This document shows positions 1-8,330 of a stretch of DNA of 51,989 nucleotides, piece after piece; position 1 is the stretch's first letter, and every line of letters starts with the position of its first letter. Source of the stretch: RGIG5579 sp045655865. Its GTDB lineage: Bacteria; Bacillota; Clostridia; Oscillospirales; SIG627. The stretch covers positions 1 through 51,989 of the forward strand of contig JAZOQB010000058.1 in assembly GCA_045655865.1 (NCBI GenBank), given 5' to 3'. The notes beneath the pieces are model-generated. The model had not been told where the DNA came from and ran no database searches. It saw only the letters and a list, made by a program, of their open reading frames with translations. The position numbers and the translations under genes were made by a program.

Positions 1-1140
1 TTAAAAATTCAGTATAAACTCCATGAGAAACACGCAGCTCCAACTGAAATGGTCGCAGTAAAGACCTTTTCCGGTGATGGAATCGTAGTTTTCGTAAATT
101 CCGCCTTTTTCACGGTAACACATTTCAAGAATGTTTTCCCGTATTTTATCGGCTACTTCAAAGTGGTAGTTTTTCAGTCCTTTGGCTGCGAAATAGGCAA
201 CGTTGAGCCACGTGGGTCCGCGCCAATACTTGTTGGAATACTGCTTGTTATCAAAAGATACCGTAGGCATTTTGCATTTAAAATTATTTTCAGCGATTTT
301 TCTCATGGAATCTGCTTGCTTTGTGGAAGCGATCTCAATATAAAGAGGCATAAACGATGCGGGGGTCAGAACTTCCGATACCTTTCCGGTTCTTTTGTTG
401 GTATCGGCGTAGTAACCTTTTTGAGCATCCCACATTTTTTCGTTAATGGTGATTGAGAGCCGGTTTGCTTTTTTCAGCCATAGATCGGCGTCTTCCATAA
501 GTCCCAATTCTTTTGCCATGAAAGACAAAGAACGGTAGGTCATCACCATAAAACAATTCAGGTCGATTGCCCAGTATTCCGTAATGCCGTTATCCCATCG
601 GGGGGAATTGTCCCAACCGGATTCGTATTTTACGCGTCTGAGATAATCGTCGGTTTCTTTGTCATCTGCGTCATAGTAAAACAGTCCATTCAAAGAACGG
701 TGTTCTACCCAATATTTTTCATTAAAAACCAATTTGGGGTATACTGTTTTTAAAAATTCGATGTCGTTGTCTTGTTTGTAGATTCTTTCCGTTGCCCATG
801 CAAACAACGGCGGCTTTGAAAACGTGTCTACGATGCCGCCTTCTTCCCATATCACGTCGGGCAAGAGTCCGTCGTCCCGCTGAAACTGCAAAAAGCCCAA
901 AACGCTTTCTTTGGCAAGTTCTGTATCCCATCTGGAAACACCTACGGAATGAAAAGCGCTATCCCAGTTCCACACTCCGGGGAATTCGTTCATCGCAGGG
1001 GATATGCAGCGGTAGGGGGACCATTGAAACCCTTCATTTGCATAAACGTTTCCCATTAAGGTATCGTAACTGCGCATTAAAAGGTCAGCTTCGCGGTCGC
1101 CAAAAGTTTTAGAAAAACAAGACCATTCACTACGATTCAT
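1..1140 (-). CDS. GH63-like glycoside hydrolase (alpha-glucosidase/trehalase-type)
   Basis: The 379-residue protein resembles the catalytic (alpha/alpha)6-barrel domain of GH63/GH37-type inverting glucosidases, which cut alpha-glucosidic bonds in short oligosaccharides. Recognisable blocks are WNWDSAFHSVG near residue 58, SGWDNSPRWD mid-protein (its Asp matches the family's general acid) and GGIYENYDSITG near the C-terminus (its Glu is the likely base). No signal peptide is seen, so it is probably cytoplasmic. The start at 1140 is chosen because TTGAGGTG lies just upstream; an in-frame ATG further up (1281) would run into the divergent promoter. The stop is the first three bases of the window, so the gene is complete. 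The neighbouring divergent AraC-type gene suggests sugar-responsive control. The exact substrate cannot be told from sequence. Confidence 0.75.
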   Translation of the reverse strand: MNRSEWSCFSKTFGDREADLLMRSYDTLMGNVYANEGFQWSPYRCISPAMNEFPGVWNWDSAFHSVGVSRWDTELAKESVLGFLQFQRDDGLLPDVIWEEGGIVDTFSKPPLFAWATERIYKQDNDIEFLKTVYPKLVFNEKYWVEHRSLNGLFYYDADDKETDDYLRRVKYESGWDNSPRWDNGITEYWAIDLNCFMVMTYRSLSFMAKELGLMEDADLWLKKANRLSITINEKMWDAQKGYYADTNKRTGKVSEVLTPASFMPLYIEIASTKQADSMRKIAENNFKCKMPTVSFDNKQYSNKYWRGPTWLNVAYFAAKGLKNYHFEVADKIRENILEMCYREKGGIYENYDSITGKGLYCDHFSWSCVFLMEFILNF

Positions 1141-1165
1141 GTTGCACCTCAAATGATTATTACTT

Positions 1166-1179
1166 TTACATGATTGTAA
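1166..1179. promoter_or_regulatory. Candidate operator, inverted repeat TTACA-N4-TGTAA
   Basis: TTACA and TGTAA flank TGAT in the 111-base gap between the divergent glycosidase and AraC-type genes, just upstream of the regulator's -35 box. Its symmetry and position suit a regulator-binding site. AraC proteins more often bind direct repeats, so the assignment is tentative. Confidence 0.3.
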
Positions 1180-1192
1180 CATTTGTTTTTTG

Positions 1193-1221
1193 TTGAAACA
1201 ATAGATGAATCGTGTTATAAT
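1193..1221 (+). promoter_or_regulatory. Sigma-A promoter of the AraC-type gene
   Basis: TTGAAA (1193-1198), a 17-base spacer and a perfect TATAAT (1216-1221) lie 30 bases before the ATG at 1252. Confidence 0.75.
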
Positions 1222-1251
1222 ATGGACAAATGTTATGTTGGGGAGGCAATT

Positions 1252-2115
1252 ATGTTCTATTCTTCCGAGTTTGAGAGTCATTGTCCGCTCAATTACAGAA
1301 TCGCATCGGCAAAATTATCGGATGACATCAACGTGGTTGAAATCGGCTACAACCGAACGCCCAAAGGGATGAGCCGGGTTATGAAAAGAGATATCTATAT
1401 TCTTCACTACGTTACCAATGGAAAGGGTGAATTTTGCGGCAAAAAGTTCACGAAAAACAACGGGTATCTCGTGGTGCCCAATGAACTGGAAACCATGGTT
1501 ACCGATGCGCAGGATCCTTATGATGCATATTGGATCATGTTTAAGGGGGAAAAGGCCGCCGAAATATTAGAAAAATGTAATCTTCCCTGTCATAACGGTG
1601 TGTTTGAATTCAACAAGACCGATGAGTGCTCGAAAATTCTTCACCATGCGCTTTTTAATATCGTTCCGGAAAACGATCTTGAGGAGGCCGCTTTGATGCA
1701 TGCGGCTTTTTACCAAATCATTTCCCTTCATTTCAACAACGTTCAGCCTGCTGTTTCGGTTAACGGTACCGCAAAAAAAATCAAGCGATTGATCAATGAA
1801 AATTATTATAACGACATCTCCATTGATTCCATCGCAAAAAGGCTCAATTACAGCCGAAATTATTTATATACTCTATTTAAAAACAATTATGGGATCTCTC
1901 CCCAATCCTACCTTTTAAATCTTCGTATTCAAAAAGCAAAAGAGCTGCTGACAAAGGAACGGGATCTTCCAATCAGCGAAATTGCGCGTGCCACCGGCTA
2001 TAAAGACCCATTGTATTTTTCCCGGGTGTTCCATAAAAAAACCGGAGTCACTCCCTTGGAATATAAGAATAGCACGGGGCCAAACGCTGAAAGAAGCAAA
2101 AATCATAAATCATAA
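1252..2115 (+). CDS. AraC-family transcriptional regulator
   Basis: This is a 287-residue regulator. The N-terminal half looks like the cupin-type sugar-sensing domain of AraC proteins (around residues 15-150, including a DIYILHYVTNGKGEF strand pair). The last 100 residues hold two helix-turn-helix units: ISIDSIAKRLNYSRNYLYTLF, then LPISEIARATGYKDPLYFSRVF followed by the family signature KKTGVTPLEYK. The ATG at 1252 follows GGGGAGG at good spacing, and a sigma-A promoter ends at 1221. It is transcribed away from the GH63-like gene and most likely activates that gene in response to a sugar. The effector is unknown. Confidence 0.9.
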   Translation: MFYSSEFESHCPLNYRIASAKLSDDINVVEIGYNRTPKGMSRVMKRDIYILHYVTNGKGEFCGKKFTKNNGYLVVPNELETMVTDAQDPYDAYWIMFKGEKAAEILEKCNLPCHNGVFEFNKTDECSKILHHALFNIVPENDLEEAALMHAAFYQIISLHFNNVQPAVSVNGTAKKIKRLINENYYNDISIDSIAKRLNYSRNYLYTLFKNNYGISPQSYLLNLRIQKAKELLTKERDLPISEIARATGYKDPLYFSRVFHKKTGVTPLEYKNSTGPNAERSKNHKS

Positions 2116-2138
2116 ATAAAGAAGAAAATGCGAAAAAA

Positions 2139-2160
2139 GACCACCGGAAATCCGGTGGTC
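2139..2160. terminator. Bidirectional intrinsic terminator between araC-type gene and ligA
   Basis: Perfect arms GACCACCGGA and TCCGGTGGTC are separated by AA. A-rich sequence lies on the left and a T-rich stretch on the right, so it can stop both convergent transcripts. Confidence 0.85.
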
Positions 2161-2186
2161 TTACTATTTTTGGATTTTAAGGAAGA

Positions 2187-4172
2187 TCAATCGTTTAACA
2201 TGTTCAGAAGGGCCTGTTCGTCTAAAACGGGGACGTTGAGGGCCTGGGCTTTGCTGAGCTTCCCGCCTGCCGCTTCTCCTGCTACCACGAAACTGGTTTT
2301 GGAGGAAACGGAGCCGGAGACCTTGCCCCCTTCTTTTTCTATCATTTTGGCCGCCTCGTCACGCTTCAGGGTGGGAAGGGTGCCGGTGAGAACGAAGGTC
2401 AGACCGGAAAGCTTTGAGCCCCGGGCTTCTCCGGAAAAGGCCATGTTCACTCCCGCAGCTTCCAGGCGGGAAAGGATTTCCTGATTTTTCGCCAAGGAGA
2501 AGAACGAGACGATGCTTTCCGCGCAGACCGCCCCGATGTCGGGAAGGGATAAGAGCTCTTCTATGCCTGCCGAACGCAACTTTTCCATGGTGCCAAAGTG
2601 TCGGGCCAGAGTCTGAGCGGTTTTTTCGCCGATGTTGCGGATGCCAAGGGCGTAGATCAATCGTTCAAGGCCAAGGGACTTGGATCGTTGTACGGCTTCC
2701 CCCAGCTTTTCTACGCTTCTCTCACCCATGCCCTCCAGGGTCGATGCCTTTTTTTTGTCAAAAGAGTAAAGATCGGCCGCATCCCGGATGATTCCGCCCT
2801 CCAGAAAGGCCTCTACTACTGCCGGACCCATGCCCTCGATATCCATAGCTCCCCGAGAAGCAAAATGCACGATGTTTCGGGAAAGTTGAGCGGGGCATGC
2901 GGCGTTGGTACAGCGGATGGCGGCTTCTTCTTCGTCCCGGAAAACCCTTTCTCCGCAGGAAGGACAACGGTCCGGGAAACGGTAAGGCTGAGTGCCTTCC
3001 GGCCGCTTGTCCTTTTCCACTCGCACCACCTCGGGGATGATCTCGCCTGCTTTTCGCACTACCACTCGGTCACCGATGCGGATGTCCTTTTCTTCAATAA
3101 AATCCTGATTGTGGAGGGTGGCCCGGGAAACGGTGGTTCCCGCCAGGCGCACCGGTTCCAATTCCGCTGTGGGAGTCAAGACGCCCGTTCTTCCCACCTG
3201 AACGGTGATGCCAAGAAGCCGGGTGCTCTTTTCCTCCGGGGGAAATTTATAGGCGATGGCCCATTTGGGGGCGTGGGGAAGTTCTCCGATCTCTTCTCGT
3301 TGAGCAAAATCGTCGGTCTTCACCACCGCACCGTCAATATCGAAAGAGAGAGCCTCTCGCTCTTCTCCCCGTTTTAGGATTTCGGCGAAAATTTCTTCGT
3401 TGTCCCGGAAAACCGCGTAAGGCGACACCCGAAAGCCCAGCTTTTGCAGCCAGTCCAAACTCTCTTTGTGAGAAGAAAACTCTTTTCCGGTGACGGACTG
3501 AATGTTGAATATGAAAATATCCAGGCCCCTTTTGGCCGCCACGGCGCTGGAGAGTTGGCGAAGGGAGCCGGCCGCTGCATTTCGCGGATTGGCAAACAGA
3601 CTCTCCCCATTCCTTTCTCGCTCTTGGTTGAGCTTCTCGAAGCTCTTTTTTGGCATGAAGACTTCTCCCCGCACTACCAGATGCGGAATCTCTTCCTTTA
3701 AGATGAGGGGAATGGTAGGAATGGTTTTTAAGTTCTCTGTGACGTCCTCTCCCACAAGACCGTCTCCCCGGGTGGCGCCTCGCACAAAGCGGCCGAATTC
3801 GTATTCCAAGGCCACGGAGAGACCGTCGATCTTGTATTCCACGGCGAATAGAGCAGGGGTGGAAAGGGCTTGACGGATGCCGTCCAGAAAGCTGAAAAGC
3901 TCCTCTTTGCCAAATACATTAGACAGACTTTTTAAGGGGACGGCGTGGGGCACCTTTTCAAACTTTTCCAATACAGCGCCGCCCACTCTTTTGGTAGGGG
4001 AGAGGGGGTCGAAGTATTCCGGGTGCTCCTTTTCCAGCTTCTCCAGTTTTTTGTAGAGCATATCGTAATCAAAGTCGCTGACGCTTGGGTCGTCCAACAC
4101 GTAATACTCATAGGAAAGACGGGACAGGGTTTCCCGCAACTCTTCGATCTCCGATCGAATTTGGTCTTCCAT
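2187..4172 (-). CDS. ligA: NAD-dependent DNA ligase LigA
   Basis: LigA seals nicks in DNA using NAD+, in replication and repair. At 661 residues it has the usual length and domain order. The N-terminal Ia domain carries a YxxD-type NMN site (YEYYVLDDPSVSDFDYD). The adenylation domain has the catalytic lysine K114 in VEYKIDG. These are followed by the OB fold, a four-cysteine zinc finger (CPSC and CTNAAC), helix-hairpin-helix repeats and a C-terminal BRCT domain starting at about residue 585. The ATG at 4172 follows AAGGAG. The gene converges on the AraC-type gene and diverges from rpoB with its own promoter. No partner genes such as pcrA or gatCAB are adjacent. Confidence 0.98.
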   Translation of the reverse strand: MEDQIRSEIEELRETLSRLSYEYYVLDDPSVSDFDYDMLYKKLEKLEKEHPEYFDPLSPTKRVGGAVLEKFEKVPHAVPLKSLSNVFGKEELFSFLDGIRQALSTPALFAVEYKIDGLSVALEYEFGRFVRGATRGDGLVGEDVTENLKTIPTIPLILKEEIPHLVVRGEVFMPKKSFEKLNQERERNGESLFANPRNAAAGSLRQLSSAVAAKRGLDIFIFNIQSVTGKEFSSHKESLDWLQKLGFRVSPYAVFRDNEEIFAEILKRGEEREALSFDIDGAVVKTDDFAQREEIGELPHAPKWAIAYKFPPEEKSTRLLGITVQVGRTGVLTPTAELEPVRLAGTTVSRATLHNQDFIEEKDIRIGDRVVVRKAGEIIPEVVRVEKDKRPEGTQPYRFPDRCPSCGERVFRDEEEAAIRCTNAACPAQLSRNIVHFASRGAMDIEGMGPAVVEAFLEGGIIRDAADLYSFDKKKASTLEGMGERSVEKLGEAVQRSKSLGLERLIYALGIRNIGEKTAQTLARHFGTMEKLRSAGIEELLSLPDIGAVCAESIVSFFSLAKNQEILSRLEAAGVNMAFSGEARGSKLSGLTFVLTGTLPTLKRDEAAKMIEKEGGKVSGSVSSKTSFVVAGEAAGGKLSKAQALNVPVLDEQALLNMLND

Positions 4173-4207
4173 GACACACTCCTTAAAAATGTTTTTACCA
4201 CATTATA

Positions 4208-4235
4208 ATTATACTTTTTTTTGAACGTTCGTCAA
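4208..4235 (-). promoter_or_regulatory. Promoter of ligA
   Basis: On the minus strand TTGACG (4235-4230) and TATAAT (4213-4208) are 16 bases apart. The spacer begins with the palindrome GAACGTTC. This promoter is back to back with the rpoB promoter. Confidence 0.7.
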
Positions 4236-4274
4236 CGGAAAAGTGAATTCGATGGAAAAAATGGAAAAAAACTA

Positions 4275-4306
4275 TTGACAGGGAAAAAAGCTTGTGATAG
4301 TATAAT
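4275..4306 (+). promoter_or_regulatory. Promoter of the rpoBC transcription unit
   Basis: A perfect TTGACA (4275-4280) and a perfect TATAAT (4301-4306) are present, but 20 bases apart, which is longer than the optimal 17. The alternative hexamer TAGTAT (4298-4303) would give 17. Transcription would start near 4313, leaving a leader of about 270 bases before rpoB. Confidence 0.65.
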
Positions 4307-4581
4307 AGACTGCATTATCCTGGCGAAACAGGCGCATTTTTCCTTAGCATTTATGAATAATTTGTAAATTTTTTGAAAAATGCTGTAAAAAGTTTTAGGA
4401 TAATTTGTAAAATATTCCGGATTATTTCCTTATATATGGGCGCGCATGACCTTGCGGAAGGATTTTGCGAAAAAAATTGCAAAGACCGGAATCGGTGAGG
4501 AACCGGCGTTGCCACATGAGGAAAGAAAAAACGGAAAAACTGCGATGAATTTGTAAAATGAAAGAAGGAGTGGTTTCTTTT
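4307..4581 (+). promoter_or_regulatory. Long untranslated leader of rpoB
   Basis: These 275 bases contain no credible gene. The left part is very A/T-rich, and the right part contains small hairpins such as CCTT-GCGG-AAGG and ACCG-GAAT-CGGT. The decamer AATTTGTAAA occurs three times (4359-4368, 4402-4411, 4548-4557). The first two copies are extended to ATAATTTGTAAA. No terminator with a U-run was recognised. Confidence 0.5.
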
Positions 4582-7500
4582 ATGATCACACGTCCCCAGA
4601 TGTGCGGAACTCGTACCCGGTGGAGCTTCTCCAAAAACGACGAACTCCTGGAATTGCCGAATCTGATCGAGATCCAGACCAAATCCTTTGAGTGGTTTCT
4701 CAAGGAAGGGCTGATGGAGGTCCTGCGCGATATTTCTCCCATTGTGGATTATTCCGGGAATCTTCTCATCGATTTCGTGGACTATACGGTGGACCAGACT
4801 CCCAAGTATTCCATTGAAGAATGCAAGGAGAGAGACGTTAACTATGCTGCCCCTCTGCGGGTAACGGTGAGATTGACAAACAAACTTACCGGGGAAATTA
4901 AAGAGCAGGAGATCTTCATGGGAGATTTCCCGCTTATGACCGAAAACGGAACCTTCCTGATCAACGGCGCCGAGCGCGTGATCGTATCTCAGATCGTTCG
5001 TTCTCCCGGTATCTACTACCAGAGAATGAACGAAAAGAGCGAAAAGACCACGTACGCCGCCACGGTGATCCCTTATCGGGGCGTGTGGTTGGAATATGAG
5101 ACGGATCAGAACGATATTCTCTACGTCCGTATCGATAAGAACCGGAAAATGCCCGTTACCATTTTGGTGCGTGCCCTTGGCATTTCCACCGACGCGGAAA
5201 TCAAGGAAACGTTCGGTAGTGAGGATATGCTCCTTTTCACCATGGATAAGGACATGATCACCGCCACCGCCGAGAACAACAATACCACGGCCTACGAAGA
5301 GGCGCTCAAAGAGCTCTACCGCCGTCTTCGTCCCGGCGATCCGCCTTTGGTGGAGAGTGCCCAGGCTCTGGTGAACAACATCTTTTACGATCCCAAGCGT
5401 TATGATATTTCCGCTGTGGGTCGCTATAAGTATAACAAGAAGCTTTCCCTTGCTAAGCGTGTGGCCGGGCTGACTTTGGCCGCGCCTGCCATCTCTGACC
5501 TGACGGGCGAGGTGGTATACGAGAAGGGTGAGGTTCTTACCAGAGAAAAAGCAGACGCTCTGGATGAAAAAGGCGTTACCAGACTGACTGTGATCGCAGA
5601 CGACGGCAAAGAGGTTCGCGTTTTCTCCAACGGCATGGTTCCTCTGACTAAATTCCTGTCCGAAGAGGCCTGCAATGCCTGCGGCATCAAGGAAATGGTC
5701 TCCCTTGCCGTTTTGGGTCAGATCCTGGCGGAAACCCAGGACGAGGAGGAGAGAATTCGACTCATCCGGGAGCGCCGTGACCAGCTCGTTCCCAAGCACA
5801 TTACTCAGGAGGATATTCTTTCCTCTATTAACTACTTGTTGGCCCTGAGCCACAACATTGGATGCGATGACGACATTGACCACTTGGGTAACCGCAGACT
5901 TCGCTGCGTGGGTGAGCTTTTGCAGAATCAGCTTCGCATTGGCTTTTCCAGAATGGATAAGATCGTCAAGGAGAGAATGACCATTCAGGATACCGAGTCG
6001 GTAACCCCTCAAGCTTTGATCAACGTTCGCCCGGTGATCTCCGCAATCAAGGAGTTCTTCGGTTCTTCTCCTCTGTCCCAGTTTATGGATCAGAACAATC
6101 CTCTTTCGGAATTGACTCACAAGCGCCGTCTTTCCGCGCTGGGTCCGGGCGGTCTTTCCCGCGACCGTGCATCTTTCGAGGTGCGCGACGTGCACTATAC
6201 CCAGTACGGAAGAATGTGTCCCGTAGAGACGCCCGAAGGTCCTAACATCGGTTTGATCTCTTACCTGTCTACTTACGCCAAGATCAGCGAATTCGGCTTT
6301 ATTATGGCGCCTTACCGCAGAGTGGATAAGGAGACGGGTGTCGTTACCAACGAGATCCGCTACATGACCGCCGACGAAGAGGACGATTTCACCGTAGCGC
6401 AGGCCAACGAGCCTTTGGACGAAGAGCAGCGTTTTATCAACAAAAAGGTTACGGCTCGGAGAAGAGAAGAGATCCTGGAGGTCCTCCGCGAGGAAGTGGA
6501 CTACATGGACGTTTCTCCCAAGATGGTGGTTTCCGTTTCCGCGTCTCACATTCCTTTCCTGGAGAATGACGATAACACCCGTGCCCTCATGGGTTCTAAC
6601 ATGCAGAAGCAGGCGGTTCCCTTGATGGTCAGCGAAGCGCCTATGATCGGTACCGGTATTGAGTATAAATCCGGTACGGATTCCGGTGTGTGCGTACTGG
6701 CCAAGGAAGCGGGCTATGTGAAGTACGTTTCTGCGGACGAGATCCACGTTAAGCGTGATGATGGGACCATTGACGCGTACCATCTGATCAAATTTAAGCG
6801 CACCAACCAGGGAACCTGTATCAACCAGAAGCCCTACGTATCCAAGGATCAAAGAGTGGAAAAGGGGCAGATCCTGGCTGATGGCACCGCTACTCAGGGC
6901 GGTGAGATGGCCCTTGGTAAGAATATGCTCATCGGGTTTATGACCTGGGAGGGCTATAACTACGAGGATGCGGTCCTGCTCAACGAGAGACTGGTCCGCG
7001 AGGATATTTACACCTCCATTCATATTGAAGAATACTCCCACGAAGCCAGAGACACAAAACTGGGACCTGAGGAGATCACCCGCGACATTCCTTCTGTGGG
7101 CGAGGATGCTCTGAAGGATCTCAATGCGGACGGCGTCATTCGCAAGGGTGCCGAAGTCCGTGCCGGTGACATTCTGGTTGGTAAGGTTACGCCCAAGGGC
7201 GAGACCGAGCTGACTGCGGAAGAAAGACTGCTCCGCGCTATTTTCGGAGAAAAGGCAAGAGAGGTGAGAGATACTTCTCTGCGTCTCCCTCACGGCGAGA
7301 GCGGCATTGTGGTAGACGTGCGCACCTTCACTCGCGAAAACGGGGATGAATTGCCCGCGGGTGTGAACAAAGTGGTTCGCGTGTACGTGGCACAGAAGAA
7401 GAAGATCTCCGTAGGCGATAAGATGGCGGGCCGCCACGGAAACAAGGGTGTTATTTCCCGTATTCTGCCTCCTGAGGACATGCCCTTCCTGCCCGACGGT

Positions 7501-8316
7501 ACGCCTTTGGATATCGTTTTGAACCCCTTGGGCGTTCCTTCCCGTATGAACATCGGTCAGGTGTTGGAGGTTCACTTGGGTCTTGCTGCCAAAAAATTGG
7601 GGATGCACTTTATGACCCCGGTCTTTGACGGCGCTACCGAAAAAGACATTCAGGACCTTTTGGTCCAGGCCGGGTGTGATCCGGACGGAAAGACCGTTCT
7701 TTACGACGGCCGTACCGGCGAACCCTTTGATAACCGTGTTACCGTGGGCTATATGTACTACTTAAAGCTCCACCATCTGGTGGACGATAAGATCCACGCC
7801 CGTTCTACCGGTCCTTACTCTCTGGTTACTCAGCAGCCTCTGGGTGGAAAAGCTCAGTTTGGCGGACAGAGATTCGGTGAAATGGAAGTTTGGGCGCTGG
7901 AAGCTTACGGCGCGGCTTATACCCTCCAGGAGATCCTTACCGTGAAGTCGGACGATGTGATCGGAAGAGTCAAGACCTTTGAGGCTATCGTGAAAGGCTT
8001 GAACATTCCCACTCCCGGTGTACCCGAATCCTTCAAGGTTTTGGTTCGCGAGCTTCAGGCTCTGGGCCTTAACGTTGAGGTGCTGGATAAGGAAGACAAC
8101 GTTGTCACCTTAAAGGAGATCAGCGAGGAAGAAAATACCGGTATCCAGACCATTGATGCTTCCGAGCTTGGCGATCAGGTGTACGATGCCGAAGATCCTC
8201 TCTATGACGATGAGGAAGGCACCACGGAAGAGATTCCGGAAGAGGAAGAAGATCTTTCCGATTACATGGGAAGTGCCTCTGTTTATCAAGACGAAACTGC
8301 AACGGATGACGAATAA
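4582..8316 (+). CDS. rpoB: DNA-directed RNA polymerase subunit beta
   Basis: RpoB is the beta subunit of the core RNA polymerase and, with RpoC, forms the active-site cleft. The 1244-residue protein carries the usual landmarks. The rifampicin pocket (GSSPLSQFMDQNNPLSELTHKRRLSALG, about residues 493-522) has wild-type residues at the common resistance positions. It also has RDVHYTQYGRMCPVETPEGPNIG, NMLIGFMTWEGYNYEDA, and the C-terminal GGKAQFGGQRFGEMEVWALEAYGA. The start at 4582 is chosen because GAAGGAG precedes it; the in-frame ATG at 4558 has no ribosome binding site. About 60 residues beyond the core fold form a very acidic tail. It has its own promoter and is not preceded by rplJ-rplL. 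Confidence 0.98.
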   Translation: MITRPQMCGTRTRWSFSKNDELLELPNLIEIQTKSFEWFLKEGLMEVLRDISPIVDYSGNLLIDFVDYTVDQTPKYSIEECKERDVNYAAPLRVTVRLTNKLTGEIKEQEIFMGDFPLMTENGTFLINGAERVIVSQIVRSPGIYYQRMNEKSEKTTYAATVIPYRGVWLEYETDQNDILYVRIDKNRKMPVTILVRALGISTDAEIKETFGSEDMLLFTMDKDMITATAENNNTTAYEEALKELYRRLRPGDPPLVESAQALVNNIFYDPKRYDISAVGRYKYNKKLSLAKRVAGLTLAAPAISDLTGEVVYEKGEVLTREKADALDEKGVTRLTVIADDGKEVRVFSNGMVPLTKFLSEEACNACGIKEMVSLAVLGQILAETQDEEERIRLIRERRDQLVPKHITQEDILSSINYLLALSHNIGCDDDIDHLGNRRLRCVGELLQNQLRIGFSRMDKIVKERMTIQDTESVTPQALINVRPVISAIKEFFGSSPLSQFMDQNNPLSELTHKRRLSALGPGGLSRDRASFEVRDVHYTQYGRMCPVETPEGPNIGLISYLSTYAKISEFGFIMAPYRRVDKETGVVTNEIRYMTADEEDDFTVAQANEPLDEEQRFINKKVTARRREEILEVLREEVDYMDVSPKMVVSVSASHIPFLENDDNTRALMGSNMQKQAVPLMVSEAPMIGTGIEYKSGTDSGVCVLAKEAGYVKYVSADEIHVKRDDGTIDAYHLIKFKRTNQGTCINQKPYVSKDQRVEKGQILADGTATQGGEMALGKNMLIGFMTWEGYNYEDAVLLNERLVREDIYTSIHIEEYSHEARDTKLGPEEITRDIPSVGEDALKDLNADGVIRKGAEVRAGDILVGKVTPKGETELTAEERLLRAIFGEKAREVRDTSLRLPHGESGIVVDVRTFTRENGDELPAGVNKVVRVYVAQKKKISVGDKMAGRHGNKGVISRILPPEDMPFLPDGTPLDIVLNPLGVPSRMNIGQVLEVHLGLAAKKLGMHFMTPVFDGATEKDIQDLLVQAGCDPDGKTVLYDGRTGEPFDNRVTVGYMYYLKLHHLVDDKIHARSTGPYSLVTQQPLGGKAQFGGQRFGEMEVWALEAYGAAYTLQEILTVKSDDVIGRVKTFEAIVKGLNIPTPGVPESFKVLVRELQALGLNVEVLDKEDNVVTLKEISEEENTGIQTIDASELGDQVYDAEDPLYDDEEGTTEEIPEEEEDLSDYMGSASVYQDETATDDE

Positions 8317-8330
8317 AGGAGGAGAAGAAC

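Noticed and set aside
4220..4235. LexA/SOS box in the ligA promoter, suggested by GAACGTTC
   Set aside because: The Firmicutes box needs a 4-base spacer between GAAC and GTTC; here they are adjacent.
4351..7608. A 1085-codon open frame on the minus strand opposite rpoB
   Set aside because: It is a shadow of rpoB codon bias: low-information composition, no ribosome binding site, no recognisable domain, and rpoB itself is unquestionable.
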